Part shown: in pieces, positions 53,751 to 62,606 of the stretch | How the letters are laid out: each line of letters begins with the position of its first letter | How positions within the stretch are numbered: the stretch's first letter is position 1 | Assembly (NCBI RefSeq): GCF_001854405.1 | Contig: NZ_CP017718.1 | Span: forward strand, 2,666,001-2,730,000 | DNA: 64,000 nucleotides | Origin: Hyphomonas sp. Mor2 | GTDB lineage: Bacteria; Pseudomonadota; Alphaproteobacteria; Caulobacterales; Hyphomonadaceae | Direction: 5' to 3' | The notes under the pieces: model-generated | Told to the model about the DNA's origin: nothing | Database searches by the model: none | Seen by the model: only the letters and a program-made list of their open reading frames with translations | Made by a program: the position numbers and the translations under genes

Positions 53751-55639
53751 GTGCTCGCCGCTACATCCTCGCTGCGAGCGTGTTGCTGGTCGCGATCTTC
53801 GCCGCGGCCAACTTGCTGGCTCAATCCTGGTTTGCCGGGACACGCGCCGACTTTACCGAGAATAAGCTCTACACCCTGTCCGACGGGACACGCGCGACCC
53901 TATCGGAGCTGGCTGAGCCGATCGACCTGACCTTTGTCTATACGCGCGACGTCGGACAGGCGTTTCCGGCCGTGCGCGCCTATGCCGTTCGGGTGCGCGA
54001 GCTGCTCGACGCCTACCAAACGATTGGCGGAGCCAATGTGCGGGTGCGCGAGATCGATCCAGCGCCGTTCTCGGAAGCTGAGGATGAAGCGCTCGCTGCA
54101 GGCCTCGTGGCGGTCGACACGAATGGTGGAGACCCGCTCTATTTCGGACTGATCGGTCGCAATACAGTGGATGATGAACGCGTCATTCCCTTCCTTGCGC
54201 CGGAGCAGGAAACCAGTCTCGAATATGACATTACGCGGATGCTGGCGCGCCTCGACCGCCCTGAGCCCGCGCGCATCGGCTTGCTTTCAACCCTGCCAGG
54301 CATGAACGCGCTGACAGAAGAGGCCGGCTATGCGATTCGCCGGGAAATGGGCAAAACGTTCCTGATCGAGCCGATCGAGGAGAACTTTGTCGAGCTGCCC
54401 GGCGAAATGGACATCCTGATGCTGGTGCACCCGCCTGAGTTGACCGACTGGCAGCTCTGGCAGATCGATCAATTCATCCTGCGCACCGGGCGCGCCCTGA
54501 TCCTGCTGGATCCAGCCGCCAAGACAGCCCAGGGCACCGGTCCGTTCAACATGACCAATCGCCAGATCCGGTCTGACCTGGATCACTTTGCTGCCGCGTG
54601 GGGCATTCGGCTCGATGATGCCGCGATTGCTGATACTGAAACCGCCTTGTCGATCGAAGCAGATACGGGCGACGGACGCACCACTGTCCTCCAACACCCG
54701 CTCTTTCTCGCCATCCCGCCCGGGCTGATGTCACCGACCAATATTGTGACGGCAGATATCGGGCGCACCATCAATCTCGGCGCGCCCGGCCGACTGATCC
54801 TGAACGACAATGCTCCCGGCACGCGCGAAATCCTGATGCAGACGGGTCCGGCCCCCAGCGATATCCCGGCCGATCGCGCCGCCCTCGATCTCTCGCCCGG
54901 CGATGCTGTGTCGCTTTATCAGGCGAGCGATATTGGCGCGGCACCGCTCGCGGTTCGATTGACCGGTCCCTTGATCAGCGCGTTCCCGGACGGTGCGCCG
55001 AGTCCAGACCTACCGGATGACCCGATCTATGCAGAGCTTGCGCGCGCGGCTGCCGAAGAAGCACCGCCGCACACGAGCACCAGTATGGTTGATGCGGATA
55101 TCATCATCTTGTCGGATGCCGACATGCTGGACGATGGCCTGCATCTCGACCTGCAGACCGGCGTGCCCTTCGCGGACAATGCAGCGCTGATCCTGAATGC
55201 CCTGGACAGTCTTTCCGGTGGGTCTGAACTCATGAGCCTGCGCGCGCGGGCGCCTGGACGCCGGCCGATGGAAACCGTCGACAGGATGCGTGAGGCCGCA
55301 CAAACCCGCTTCTTCGCTGAGCAGGCCCGCCTCGAGGCGCGGCTGACGCGCTCTCAGGAGCGGTTGGAAGAGCTGCAAACGGTCGGTGCAGCGGGCGGGT
55401 TCTTTGACGGCGACGTCGGATCCGAACTCACCGAAGGCGAGCGAGTCGAACTCGCACGTCTGCGCGAAGACATGATCGAGACCCGCGGTCGCCTGCGCCA
55501 GATCGAACGCGACTTCCGGAGCGACATTGATGCGTTGGAACTGAGGCTGCGTCTGTTTACCATACTTGGGGGGCCGCTAATGATCGGCCTGCTCGGTCTG
55601 GTCTTCTTCACCCGCAATCGGCGGAGGCCGGAGTCATGA
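53747..55639 (+). CDS. GldG-like ABC auxiliary protein
   Basis: A 630-residue protein with an N-terminal membrane segment (~6-26), a long extracytoplasmic GldG/ABC_transp_aux domain (NKLYTLSDGTRATLSELAEPIDLTFVYTRD near 42) and a second membrane segment near the C-terminus (~600-622). A coiled-coil-like charged region at ~500-595 (ARLEARLTRSQERLEEL...) precedes the last segment. The domain order matches GldG proteins fused to or paired with GldF permeases. It overlaps neighbours by 4 bp on both sides. Likely binds or shapes the exported substrate at the periplasmic face; unproven. Confidence 0.85.
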   Translation: MSARRYILAASVLLVAIFAAANLLAQSWFAGTRADFTENKLYTLSDGTRATLSELAEPIDLTFVYTRDVGQAFPAVRAYAVRVRELLDAYQTIGGANVRVREIDPAPFSEAEDEALAAGLVAVDTNGGDPLYFGLIGRNTVDDERVIPFLAPEQETSLEYDITRMLARLDRPEPARIGLLSTLPGMNALTEEAGYAIRREMGKTFLIEPIEENFVELPGEMDILMLVHPPELTDWQLWQIDQFILRTGRALILLDPAAKTAQGTGPFNMTNRQIRSDLDHFAAAWGIRLDDAAIADTETALSIEADTGDGRTTVLQHPLFLAIPPGLMSPTNIVTADIGRTINLGAPGRLILNDNAPGTREILMQTGPAPSDIPADRAALDLSPGDAVSLYQASDIGAAPLAVRLTGPLISAFPDGAPSPDLPDDPIYAELARAAAEEAPPHTSTSMVDADIIILSDADMLDDGLHLDLQTGVPFADNAALILNALDSLSGGSELMSLRARAPGRRPMETVDRMREAAQTRFFAEQARLEARLTRSQERLEELQTVGAAGGFFDGDVGSELTEGERVELARLREDMIETRGRLRQIERDFRSDIDALELRLRLFTILGGPLMIGLLGLVFFTRNRRRPES

Positions 55640-56670
55640 ATGCGCCGCAAGCCGCGATCCGCCGCAAGACGATTTTGACCCTGACCGGCATCGCAGTCGG
55701 GCTTTGGGTCTTACTTGGTCTGACCAGTCTGACCGGCGGCGGCAATGGCAATGGTCATGACAGGTTGGACGAACCGGTATTGGCAGGATTCAGTGAGACC
55801 CGGGTCGACGCTCAACGTATTCGCTTCACCCTCGATGATGATTCCTACACCCTGGTGCGCTCCGCCAAGGGTTGGTTGCTCGAAGAGACAGGTGGGTACC
55901 CGGTCCGACCTGATCACCTGGCAGACCTGGCCGGCGGGTTGGAGACGCTTACCTTTGACGAAAAGCGAACGGACGATCCTTACAAGCATGACCGAATCGG
56001 ACTTGGCGATCCGACGGAGGGCGGCAATGGCGCGCTGATCGAGATCTTCGGGGCGACCGGTGATCTCGAGCATAGTCTGATTATCGGACGCAAAAATGAT
56101 ACGATCTATGTCCGTTCCCCTGATAATGCCCAGACGTTTCGCGCCGATGGCGCGCTGCCGCCCTTCTACAATCGGCGCGCCTGGCTAGATCTGGATATCA
56201 TCAATATCGACCCATCGGCGATTCGCTCCGTCCGAATAATGGATTCAGCAAATCGCATGCTCTATCTTCGCCGACCCGAAGGCAGCGATGCGCGCAGCTT
56301 CCGGCCGGCGCCACCCAATCAGGACGATCCACTCATTTCGCGCCTGGCGGCATCGACGACCGCGCTCGCCATCACGCGCTTGTCGCCAACGGATGTGAAG
56401 CCTGCCGGTGATTTGGTGTCCCAGCCCATAGCGCGCCACATTAGCGAGACGTTTGACGGGCTGGAGGTCGATCTGCACGCTTATCGGGAACCGACCGGAT
56501 TCTGGGTCACGCTCCGCGCTGTGGAAGCAGGTGAAGGCGCCCGACGGGCTGAAACCATCAATGAAAAGGCCGAGGGCTGGGCATTCCGGGTGTCCGACTA
56601 TGATTTCCAGGATTTCACGCCGGATGTGTCCAGCATTGTCGAACGAAGGCTAGCTCCGTCTGAGCCATAA
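55636..56670 (+). CDS. DUF4340-domain protein of the Gld-type ABC unit
   Basis: A 344-residue protein with one N-terminal membrane segment (~12-32) and a periplasmic DUF4340 region. That region has RIRFTLDDDSYTLVRSAKGWLLEETGGYPVRPDHLADLAGGLETLTF near 55-100, the family entry motif, and later repeats of short beta-rich units. DUF4340 proteins commonly follow GldG-like genes in operons. Its start overlaps the GldG-like stop by 4 bp; its 3' end overlaps the convergent glycosyltransferase by 21 bp. Confidence 0.85.
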   Translation: MNAPQAAIRRKTILTLTGIAVGLWVLLGLTSLTGGGNGNGHDRLDEPVLAGFSETRVDAQRIRFTLDDDSYTLVRSAKGWLLEETGGYPVRPDHLADLAGGLETLTFDEKRTDDPYKHDRIGLGDPTEGGNGALIEIFGATGDLEHSLIIGRKNDTIYVRSPDNAQTFRADGALPPFYNRRAWLDLDIINIDPSAIRSVRIMDSANRMLYLRRPEGSDARSFRPAPPNQDDPLISRLAASTTALAITRLSPTDVKPAGDLVSQPIARHISETFDGLEVDLHAYREPTGFWVTLRAVEAGEGARRAETINEKAEGWAFRVSDYDFQDFTPDVSSIVERRLAPSEP

Positions 56671-57474
56671 GCCCAGACGGATGAATGGCACGCACACCTC
56701 GACCAGAATCTTTTCCAATCCGCCTTTGGCAAACGTCCTGAAATAGCGCGCCAGACTGTCTGCCTTGTGGGCTTGCACGACCTGGCTCGGGGCGTCGGAG
56801 GTTGAGCCATAATGAAGAACCGCTGCGCGCGGATCATGGACGACCCGCCCGCCGGCTTCACGGCAACGACGACATAGATCGACATCCTCGACATGCAGGA
56901 AGTATTGCTCGTCAAACCCGCCCAGGGCCTCGAAACTGTCTTTGCTGGTCAGAAAGAACGCGCCGGAAATGACAGGCATATCGATCGGCCCCGTTGGGGC
57001 AGAGGTGCGTTCCAGGGTCCAGGTGTTCCAGCCGATCATTTGTGTCAGCGCGCGCGACAAGGTCAGCTCCTTGCGTCGTCCGCCGCGTTCCTCGCGCCCC
57101 ATCACATCGAATATCTTGCCACCGATGATCCAGGGAGCGGACAGATCAGCGGCCGTCTCCTGCAGGGCAGGTAGCGACTTCCACCGCAGCACTGCGTCGG
57201 GATTGATGACCAGGAGATGCGGCCCGTGAGCGATCCGGGCGCCGAGATTCACGCCAGCACCGAACCCGATATTTCCATGGCCGGACAGCACCTTCATGTG
57301 CGGTCGTCCTTGGGCGAACCCCTGTACCCATGCCCGCATCTCTTCCGGATTGCCATTATCGACCAGGATGATCTCCGAAACATCAGGGTCGGCATCCAGA
57401 CCATACAGGCATTCTTTCAGCCGCGGGCCAGTATGAAAGGAGACGACAATGGCCGAGACCGCCGGACGGCTCAC
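56650..57474 (-). CDS. Family 2 glycosyltransferase, rhamnosyltransferase-like
   Basis: A 274-residue GT-A-fold enzyme. The start AVSAIVVSFHTGPRLKECLYGL and VDNGNPEEM bind the nucleotide sugar. GNIGFGAGVNLGARIAHGPHLLVINPDA near 65-92 includes the DxD-equivalent NPDA motif, and GGFDEQYFLHVEDVDLCRRCREAGG near 188-212 carries the acceptor ED motif. It resembles WbbL-type rhamnosyltransferases and has an amphipathic C-terminal stretch for membrane contact. Coupled (4-bp overlap) to the O-antigen ligase gene, so probably builds surface polysaccharide. Confidence 0.87.
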   Translation of the reverse strand: MSRPAVSAIVVSFHTGPRLKECLYGLDADPDVSEIILVDNGNPEEMRAWVQGFAQGRPHMKVLSGHGNIGFGAGVNLGARIAHGPHLLVINPDAVLRWKSLPALQETAADLSAPWIIGGKIFDVMGREERGGRRKELTLSRALTQMIGWNTWTLERTSAPTGPIDMPVISGAFFLTSKDSFEALGGFDEQYFLHVEDVDLCRRCREAGGRVVHDPRAAVLHYGSTSDAPSQVVQAHKADSLARYFRTFAKGGLEKILVEVCVPFIRLGLWLRRS

Positions 57475-58754
57475 GCTTGCACCTCGCCATCATGGCGCGC
57501 CTGGAGCAGGATCACAGCAGCGGCCAGAACCGAGCTCGCCCAGAAGGCTTCATTCCACATGCTGTAGGCGAAACTGCAGACCGCGATATTGACGCCGATC
57601 AGTCCCGCCGCAGCGTTTCGCGTAATCGGCGACCAGTCCTGCGGCGCTTTCAGGCGCCAACCCAGGAAGAACAGGAATATGGCTGCCAGACTGGCGCCGA
57701 TCATGCCGGTCTCCGCCCAGACCTGGAGCGGCATATTGTGTGGATGACCTGGGACGATCGGATAGCCTTCCCAGGCGAATGCGACCTCCTGATGATAGCG
57801 CGCAACGGCGTCTGCCAGCCAATCCGGGTGATCGCCATATGTATCCGTCCAGGTGTAAGACGCTTCGAGGCCATGTCCCATGAACGGCGCTTCGCCGACC
57901 TTTTCGCGGACCAGTTCCCAGCTATAGGTTCGTGAGAAGAAAGATTGCGGCAGGGGCACCCCAAAGCTGCGCAATTGCGCGACGCCCCAGCCGAGCAGGA
58001 GCGGTGCGAGCGTCACATAGACAGCCAGACTGGAGAGAATGATCCGGAACCCGTTCTTCGGCCAGAGCTTGATAATTGTCATGCAGATCAGCATCAGCGC
58101 CGCGCCGGTCAGTCCGGTTTGTGTTCCGGTCTGGGCAAATGCCGCAACCGAAATCACACCCAGCGCCATCGCGCCCATCCGCCAGTAATCACTCGTGGCT
58201 CGATGCCACATCCAAGCCAGCAGAAAGGGCAGGAGCAGCATGAAAGCGTTCGCGTTCCGGATCAGATTCTGCGGCATTTCCAGTACTGGATCACTTCTCC
58301 AGGCCAGCAGGGCAAGGATTTGCGGGGTAAATAGAGCTGTCATGACCACGCCAACGAACTGAACCATGGCGACGCCGACAATCACGCCCAGACTGATGCG
58401 GCTGGAATCTGCGGCCACGGTCGACGTGGCCACAATCACTCCCAACCCGGCAAGCGCCGTTAGCCCAAATCGGATCCCTGGCATGTCCATGGAAAACGAT
58501 CCTTCTCGAACGTCTCCCACGAATAGAGCTTTGGCCTCTGGTCCCCAGAATTGGGCTGCAACGATCCAGCCCACAAACGCGATCAGCGCCAGTGCATAGA
58601 CCCGCACCTCTCGCACTCTGACGTAAACAAGCCCAAGCAGCGCCGCGATCGCGACGGCACCGGTATACCCTTGCGCGCCCATATAGGCGATGATGGGCCA
58701 GAGAACCAAAATCCCCGCCAGAAAGGGCGAAAAGGTTCTCGGGCCCAACGTCAT
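57471..58754 (-). CDS. O-antigen ligase family membrane protein (WaaL/Wzy type)
   Basis: A 427-residue membrane protein with about 12 hydrophobic segments and a large periplasmic loop at ~285-355. The loop contains GHGLEASYTWTDTYGD and PGHPHNMPLQVWAETG, the H-x-x-N-x-x-L/Q-x-x-x-E-x-G motif of O-antigen ligases and polymerases. It abuts thrS and overlaps the GT2 gene by 4 bp. It transfers or polymerises lipid-linked glycan on the periplasmic side; ligase versus polymerase cannot be decided. Confidence 0.87.
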   Translation of the reverse strand: MTLGPRTFSPFLAGILVLWPIIAYMGAQGYTGAVAIAALLGLVYVRVREVRVYALALIAFVGWIVAAQFWGPEAKALFVGDVREGSFSMDMPGIRFGLTALAGLGVIVATSTVAADSSRISLGVIVGVAMVQFVGVVMTALFTPQILALLAWRSDPVLEMPQNLIRNANAFMLLLPFLLAWMWHRATSDYWRMGAMALGVISVAAFAQTGTQTGLTGAALMLICMTIIKLWPKNGFRIILSSLAVYVTLAPLLLGWGVAQLRSFGVPLPQSFFSRTYSWELVREKVGEAPFMGHGLEASYTWTDTYGDHPDWLADAVARYHQEVAFAWEGYPIVPGHPHNMPLQVWAETGMIGASLAAIFLFFLGWRLKAPQDWSPITRNAAAGLIGVNIAVCSFAYSMWNEAFWASSVLAAAVILLQARHDGEVQA

Positions 58755-60737
58755 TTAGGCGCTCGCCTTGCGCTTGAGGTCGGGCGCCAGGGCTTCATGC
58801 ACAAGCATATCCGTGCCCTCGTCCAGAGTGACGATTTCCTGTGCCTTGGACCCAAAGCGTCGCAGCGCCAGTTTGCGCTCTTCGGCTTCTCGCGCCCCGA
58901 CGACCGCGATGACAGGAATTTTCTGAACCGAATGCTCGCGGACCTTGTAATTGATCTTCTCAGATCGAAGGTCTGTTTCGACACGCAATCCTGCGGCGCG
59001 CAATTCCTCCGCGACTTCCAGAGCGTAAGCATCTGAACTCTCGGAAATCGTCGCCACGACGACTTGAACCGGCGCCAGCCAAAGCGGGAATGCCCCTGCG
59101 TGTTCCTCGATCAGAATACCGATGAAACGCTCCAGGGATCCGAGAATCGCTCGGTGCAGCATGACCGGGCGAACTTTCTCGCCCTCCTGGTCGACATATT
59201 CCGCTCCGAGCCGTTCTGGCAAAACGAAATCAAGCTGTAGCGTTCCACATTGCCAGACCCGGCCGATCGCATCCGTCAGCTGGAATTCCAGCTTCGGACC
59301 ATAGAACGCCCCTTCGCCTGGCATGATCTCATAAGGCAGGCCCGTGGCTTTAATGGCATCTTCCAGGTCTTTCTCTGCCCGATCCCAGATCTCATCAGAC
59401 CCGGCCCGAACCTCCGGACGGGTTGAGAGTTTCACCGCGACCTCTTCGAACCCGAAATCGGCATAGACGCTGTTCAAAAGCGCGCAAAAAGCTTCTGTCT
59501 CGGAAATGATCTGATCTTCGCGGCAGAAAATGTGCGCATCATCCTGGGTGAACTGTCGCACGCGCATAATCCCATGCAGCGCGCCATGCGGCTCGTTGCG
59601 ATGGCAACAGCCAAACTCCGCCAGGCGCAGCGGCAGATCGCGATAGGATTTCTGACCCGACTTGAACACCTCGACATGCGCCGGGCAGTTCATCGGTTTC
59701 AGCGCCATCAGTTTCGCATCGTCGGGCACCGTAATATCGACCCCTTCATCCCCTTCCGGAATGAAGTCGGGGACGATGAACATGTTCTCGCGATACTTGC
59801 CCCAGTGGCCAGACTTCTCCCATTGCGCACTGTCCATGAGCTGCGGCGTCTTGATCTCGTCATAGCCCTCTTCAGCCAGGCGCCGACGGATATAGGCCTC
59901 GACCTGAAGCCAGACCTGATACCCTTTCGGATGCCAGAACACCGAACCCGCTGCGGCCAATCCGTCCAGATGAAACAGATCGAGTTGCGTGGCGAGTTTG
60001 CGGTGGTCTCGCTTCTCCGCCTCTTCAAGGCGATGGAGATAGGCTTTCAGCTCTTTCTCATTCGCCCAGGCCGTGCCGTACATGCGCTGAAGCATCTCAT
60101 TCTTGCTATCGCCGCGCCAATAGGCCCCGGCCAGCTTCATCAGCTTGAATGCCTTTGGCAGCTTTCCCGTACTCGGCAAGTGCGGCCCGCGGCAGAGATC
60201 ATACCAGTCGCCTTGTTTGTAGACTGTGATCGCCTCACCGGGGGGGATGATGTCATCAATGATCTGGGCCTTGTACGCCTCGCCGATCGATTTGAATGTC
60301 TCGATCGCCTGATCCTTATCCCAGACTTCGCGAATGATCGGATAGTCGGCGTCGACAATCTCGGCCATTTTCTTTTCGATCTTTTCGAAGTCTTCGGATG
60401 AGAACGGCTCTTCGCGCGCGAAGTCGTAATAGAAGCCGTCATCAATCACTGGGCCGATCGTGACCTGCGTGTCCGGATAAAGCGCCTGCACCGCTTGTGC
60501 GAGCACGTGCGCGGCATCGTGCCGGATCAGCTCCAGGCCTTCCGGGTCCCTGGCCGTGATCAGTGCGACCTCGGCGTCGCCTTCCAGTGGACGCGTCAGA
60601 TCGTACAGCTCACCATTCACCTTGGCGGCGAGCGCCTTTTTCGCGAGCGAGTTGGAAATGCTCACCGCCACATCGTGTGGAGAGGCGCCGTCCTCATATT
60701 CTCTTACAGCGCCGTCAGGAAGCGTGACTTTAATCAT
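58755..60737 (-). CDS. thrS: Threonyl-tRNA synthetase
   Basis: A 660-residue class II synthetase. The TGS domain is at ~1-60, then the second editing domain (~65-220) with [10 protein letters not shown] (HxxxH metal site). Catalytic core: GMRVRQF-type motif 2 region near 390 ([22 protein letters not shown]), the zinc Cys in [11 protein letters not shown] near 350, and motif 3 [21 protein letters not shown] near 525. The anticodon-binding domain follows (~550-655). Start overlaps the yidD stop by one base. Full length and canonical. Confidence 0.96.
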   Translation of the reverse strand: MIKVTLPDGAVREYEDGASPHDVAVSISNSLAKKALAAKVNGELYDLTRPLEGDAEVALITARDPEGLELIRHDAAHVLAQAVQALYPDTQVTIGPVIDDGFYYDFAREEPFSSEDFEKIEKKMAEIVDADYPIIREVWDKDQAIETFKSIGEAYKAQIIDDIIPPGEAITVYKQGDWYDLCRGPHLPSTGKLPKAFKLMKLAGAYWRGDSKNEMLQRMYGTAWANEKELKAYLHRLEEAEKRDHRKLATQLDLFHLDGLAAAGSVFWHPKGYQVWLQVEAYIRRRLAEEGYDEIKTPQLMDSAQWEKSGHWGKYRENMFIVPDFIPEGDEGVDITVPDDAKLMALKPMNCPAHVEVFKSGQKSYRDLPLRLAEFGCCHRNEPHGALHGIMRVRQFTQDDAHIFCREDQIISETEAFCALLNSVYADFGFEEVAVKLSTRPEVRAGSDEIWDRAEKDLEDAIKATGLPYEIMPGEGAFYGPKLEFQLTDAIGRVWQCGTLQLDFVLPERLGAEYVDQEGEKVRPVMLHRAILGSLERFIGILIEEHAGAFPLWLAPVQVVVATISESSDAYALEVAEELRAAGLRVETDLRSEKINYKVREHSVQKIPVIAVVGAREAEERKLALRRFGSKAQEIVTLDEGTDMLVHEALAPDLKRKASA

Positions 60738-61078
60738 CAGTTTTGTCTTTTCATTTCGTCTTCAGGCCCATGATCAGGAAATGGGCGTTCTGTCAAAGCC
60801 CAATCCCCGTATCGCCATGGAGCCCAAAAGGGTGCAGATTTCGTTTCCTCTGGAACCGGGTCGTATCCCGATGATCCACCCGGCCGGCATCGTTGCACGC
60901 GGGCAAATGTCATCCAGCCACCTTTCCACAGGCCGTGTTTTGACACGCATTCCGCGCAATACTCGCTGCAGGATGGCGCATGCCGACACCTCGACCCGAA
61001 CACGGCGAAGAGCGGTGACAGGGTCCACTTGTAGACTTTCAGCAATCCAAATGCGGTGGAGCGGCGAATGCCGGACAT
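60737..61078 (-). CDS. yidD: Membrane protein insertion efficiency factor YidD
   Basis: A 113-residue YidD family protein. [57 protein letters not shown] at ~13-70 holds the conserved cysteines and the C-S-x-Y and RCxP motifs. An amphipathic N-terminal helix should bind the inner membrane. The C-terminal ~40 residues ([22 protein letters not shown]) are a longer tail than in E. coli and typical of this class. It is coupled to thrS by a one-base overlap, not to rnpA-yidC as in gammaproteobacteria. Confidence 0.92.
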   Translation of the reverse strand: MSGIRRSTAFGLLKVYKWTLSPLFAVFGSRCRHAPSCSEYCAECVSKHGLWKGGWMTFARVQRCRPGGSSGYDPVPEETKSAPFWAPWRYGDWALTERPFPDHGPEDEMKRQN

Positions 61079-61167
61079 GAAGGATCGGTCCCGAACTAAT
61101 TCCTTGGAAAACAGCTTAAACGCTTTGACCTCAGGCGAATAGGGCGTTGGCCCAGGGAAGCTCTGAG

Positions 61168-61641
61168 TTAGGCCGCGGGCAGCGCGTCAGCTGCCGCAGC
61201 CCTGCTGGTTCGTGCGGTCTCGATGGCCTCGAGAATGGCCTCATAGGCAAGCATGGTGGAGGCATGGCGCGGTGGATAATCGCGCACGCCTTCAAGATGG
61301 CGCAACTCATAGAACCGCCCACGCGGCGGCTCACCGCCTTCTTTCAGCATCGCGCGCAATTGATCTCGCGCTTCGACCAGCTCGTCATAAGTCGCGCCAA
61401 TGGCATTGCCAGACAGGATCGCTGTCGCCGCCTGACCTAGCGCGCAGGCTTTCGGATCGACCGCAATCGCTTCGACCGTGTTGCCATCTTCAGCAAGTTT
61501 CACGTCAACACGCACGGTAGAGCCGCAAATACGGGAGACTTTCGTGGCTGACCCATGCGCATCCGCCAGCGTTCCGACATGTGGAATGTCGGCCGCAAGT
61601 TCCAGGACACGGTTGTGATACAGGTCTACCATGGCGCTCAT
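61168..61641 (-). CDS. IscU/NifU-N-like iron-sulfur cluster scaffold protein
   Basis: A 157-residue protein starting at the ATG at 61641; a second ATG three codons on (61632) is possible. The NifU_N-like core has SRICGSTVRVDVKL near 33 with the first Cys and PKACALGQAATAILSGNAIG near 58 with the second. The position of the third scaffold Cys holds RHASTMLAYEA instead, a substitution I recall in many alphaproteobacterial relatives. It may act in Fe-S cluster biogenesis or as a non-scaffold paralogue. It lies 89 bp before yidD and 29 bp after exoD on the same strand. Confidence 0.82.
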   Translation of the reverse strand: MSAMVDLYHNRVLELAADIPHVGTLADAHGSATKVSRICGSTVRVDVKLAEDGNTVEAIAVDPKACALGQAATAILSGNAIGATYDELVEARDQLRAMLKEGGEPPRGRFYELRHLEGVRDYPPRHASTMLAYEAILEAIETARTSRAAAADALPAA

Positions 61642-61670
61642 GTCGCGCTGAAACCGGGCAAAATCAAGCC

Positions 61671-62264
61671 CTAAACGAAAGGCAGCACCGCCCAGACGCG
61701 CATGAGAATGTAACAGGCGCCGGCAAAACTGGCGCCGGCCAGGACCAGCACGAAGCCGTCGCGCGCTGTGATGGCCAATCCGAACAGCAGCACGGCGAGA
61801 CTCGGAATGACGGGTCCGAGCGGAATAAATGAGAGCGGCAGCGTCACCAGAGCCGCGCCAACGCAAGCCAGTGCGACCAATTGCACGAATGGCGATCGGG
61901 TCAGGAAAGTCAGGCGCGGCTTCAGAAACCAATCGACCTGCGCGACATATTTGTCGGCAGCGGCGACCCCTGAGATCAAATGTTTGCGCGGAAAGCTGAA
62001 GGCCAACGCTTTCTTGGGCACCCACGGATAGTGCCGCCCGAACACCATTTGCACGGCGAAGATCAAGGTGATCAGTGCGACCAGTACATTGGCGCCGGGA
62101 ATGATGGTGAGCGGGCTGATCGCGATGAACCCCAGCAGCAATATGACCGGCCCATAGGAGCGCCGGCCGACCGCATTCAGCAGATCGCCAACCGTGACGG
62201 TTTCACCCTCTGTCTCATTGCAAAGCGATTGCAAGAGCGTGCGCAAATTTCGGACTTGAGCCAT
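61671..62264 (-). CDS. ExoD family exopolysaccharide-synthesis protein
   Basis: A 197-residue membrane protein matching ExoD: TVGDLLNAVGRRSYGPVILLLGFIAISPLTIIPGANVLVALI at ~23-65, then QMVFGRHYPWVPKKAL near 72-87, and two or three further hydrophobic segments from ~125 to the end. ExoD from Sinorhizobium affects exopolysaccharide production and alkali tolerance, and its molecular role is unclear. It heads a minus-strand run leading to the polysaccharide genes downstream. Confidence 0.85.
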   Translation of the reverse strand: MAQVRNLRTLLQSLCNETEGETVTVGDLLNAVGRRSYGPVILLLGFIAISPLTIIPGANVLVALITLIFAVQMVFGRHYPWVPKKALAFSFPRKHLISGVAAADKYVAQVDWFLKPRLTFLTRSPFVQLVALACVGAALVTLPLSFIPLGPVIPSLAVLLFGLAITARDGFVLVLAGASFAGACYILMRVWAVLPFV

Positions 62265-62326
62265 AGCGCTGTCTAAGCCGGAAACGGGGACGCTGACAAA
62301 CGGTTTGGGGCAGCGGGGAGGGGCAA

Positions 62327-62596
62327 ATGCGGCAACAGGCGCGACCGCTATTGGCGGAATTTCTTGGATCCCCGTTTCTCGCCGGCGTGGTGATCGGCTC
62401 CGGCATTCTGGCGCTGCAGCTCAGTGGTGGAAATCTCGCCGTCGCCTTGCTCGGCAACACAGCTGCAACAGGGGCGATCCTATGGGTGCTGGTAGCGACT
62501 CTGGGCCCGAGCGAGACCGTGCTTGACCTGCATGAGCGCGAACCGTCCGGGCCCGTCTTCAAGGAAGATGGCGAACAGGTCTGGCCGTCGGTCTAG
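62327..62596 (+). CDS. Truncated aquaporin/MIP-like membrane protein
   Basis: An 89-residue protein with a GGGGAGGGG ribosome site. Residues ~6-60 (LLAEFLGSPFLAGVVIGSGILALQLSGGNLAVALLGNTAATGAILWVLVATLGP) match the first two membrane segments of bacterial MIP channels. Where the GAHFNPAV loop should follow, the sequence turns into an unrelated acidic tail (LHEREPSGPVFKEDGEQVWPSV). No NPA motif and no downstream remnant of the other four segments are present before cysS. It is either a decayed gene kept in frame or a small protein derived from one. Codon use looks like its neighbours. Confidence 0.65.
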   Translation: MRQQARPLLAEFLGSPFLAGVVIGSGILALQLSGGNLAVALLGNTAATGAILWVLVATLGPSETVLDLHEREPSGPVFKEDGEQVWPSV

Positions 62597-62606
62597 CCCC
62601 TGGAAT

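Noticed and set aside
61642-62025. N-terminal extension of the IscU-like protein into exoD
   Set aside because: It overlaps the exoD gene in another frame on the same strand, and the scaffold fold begins at 61641.
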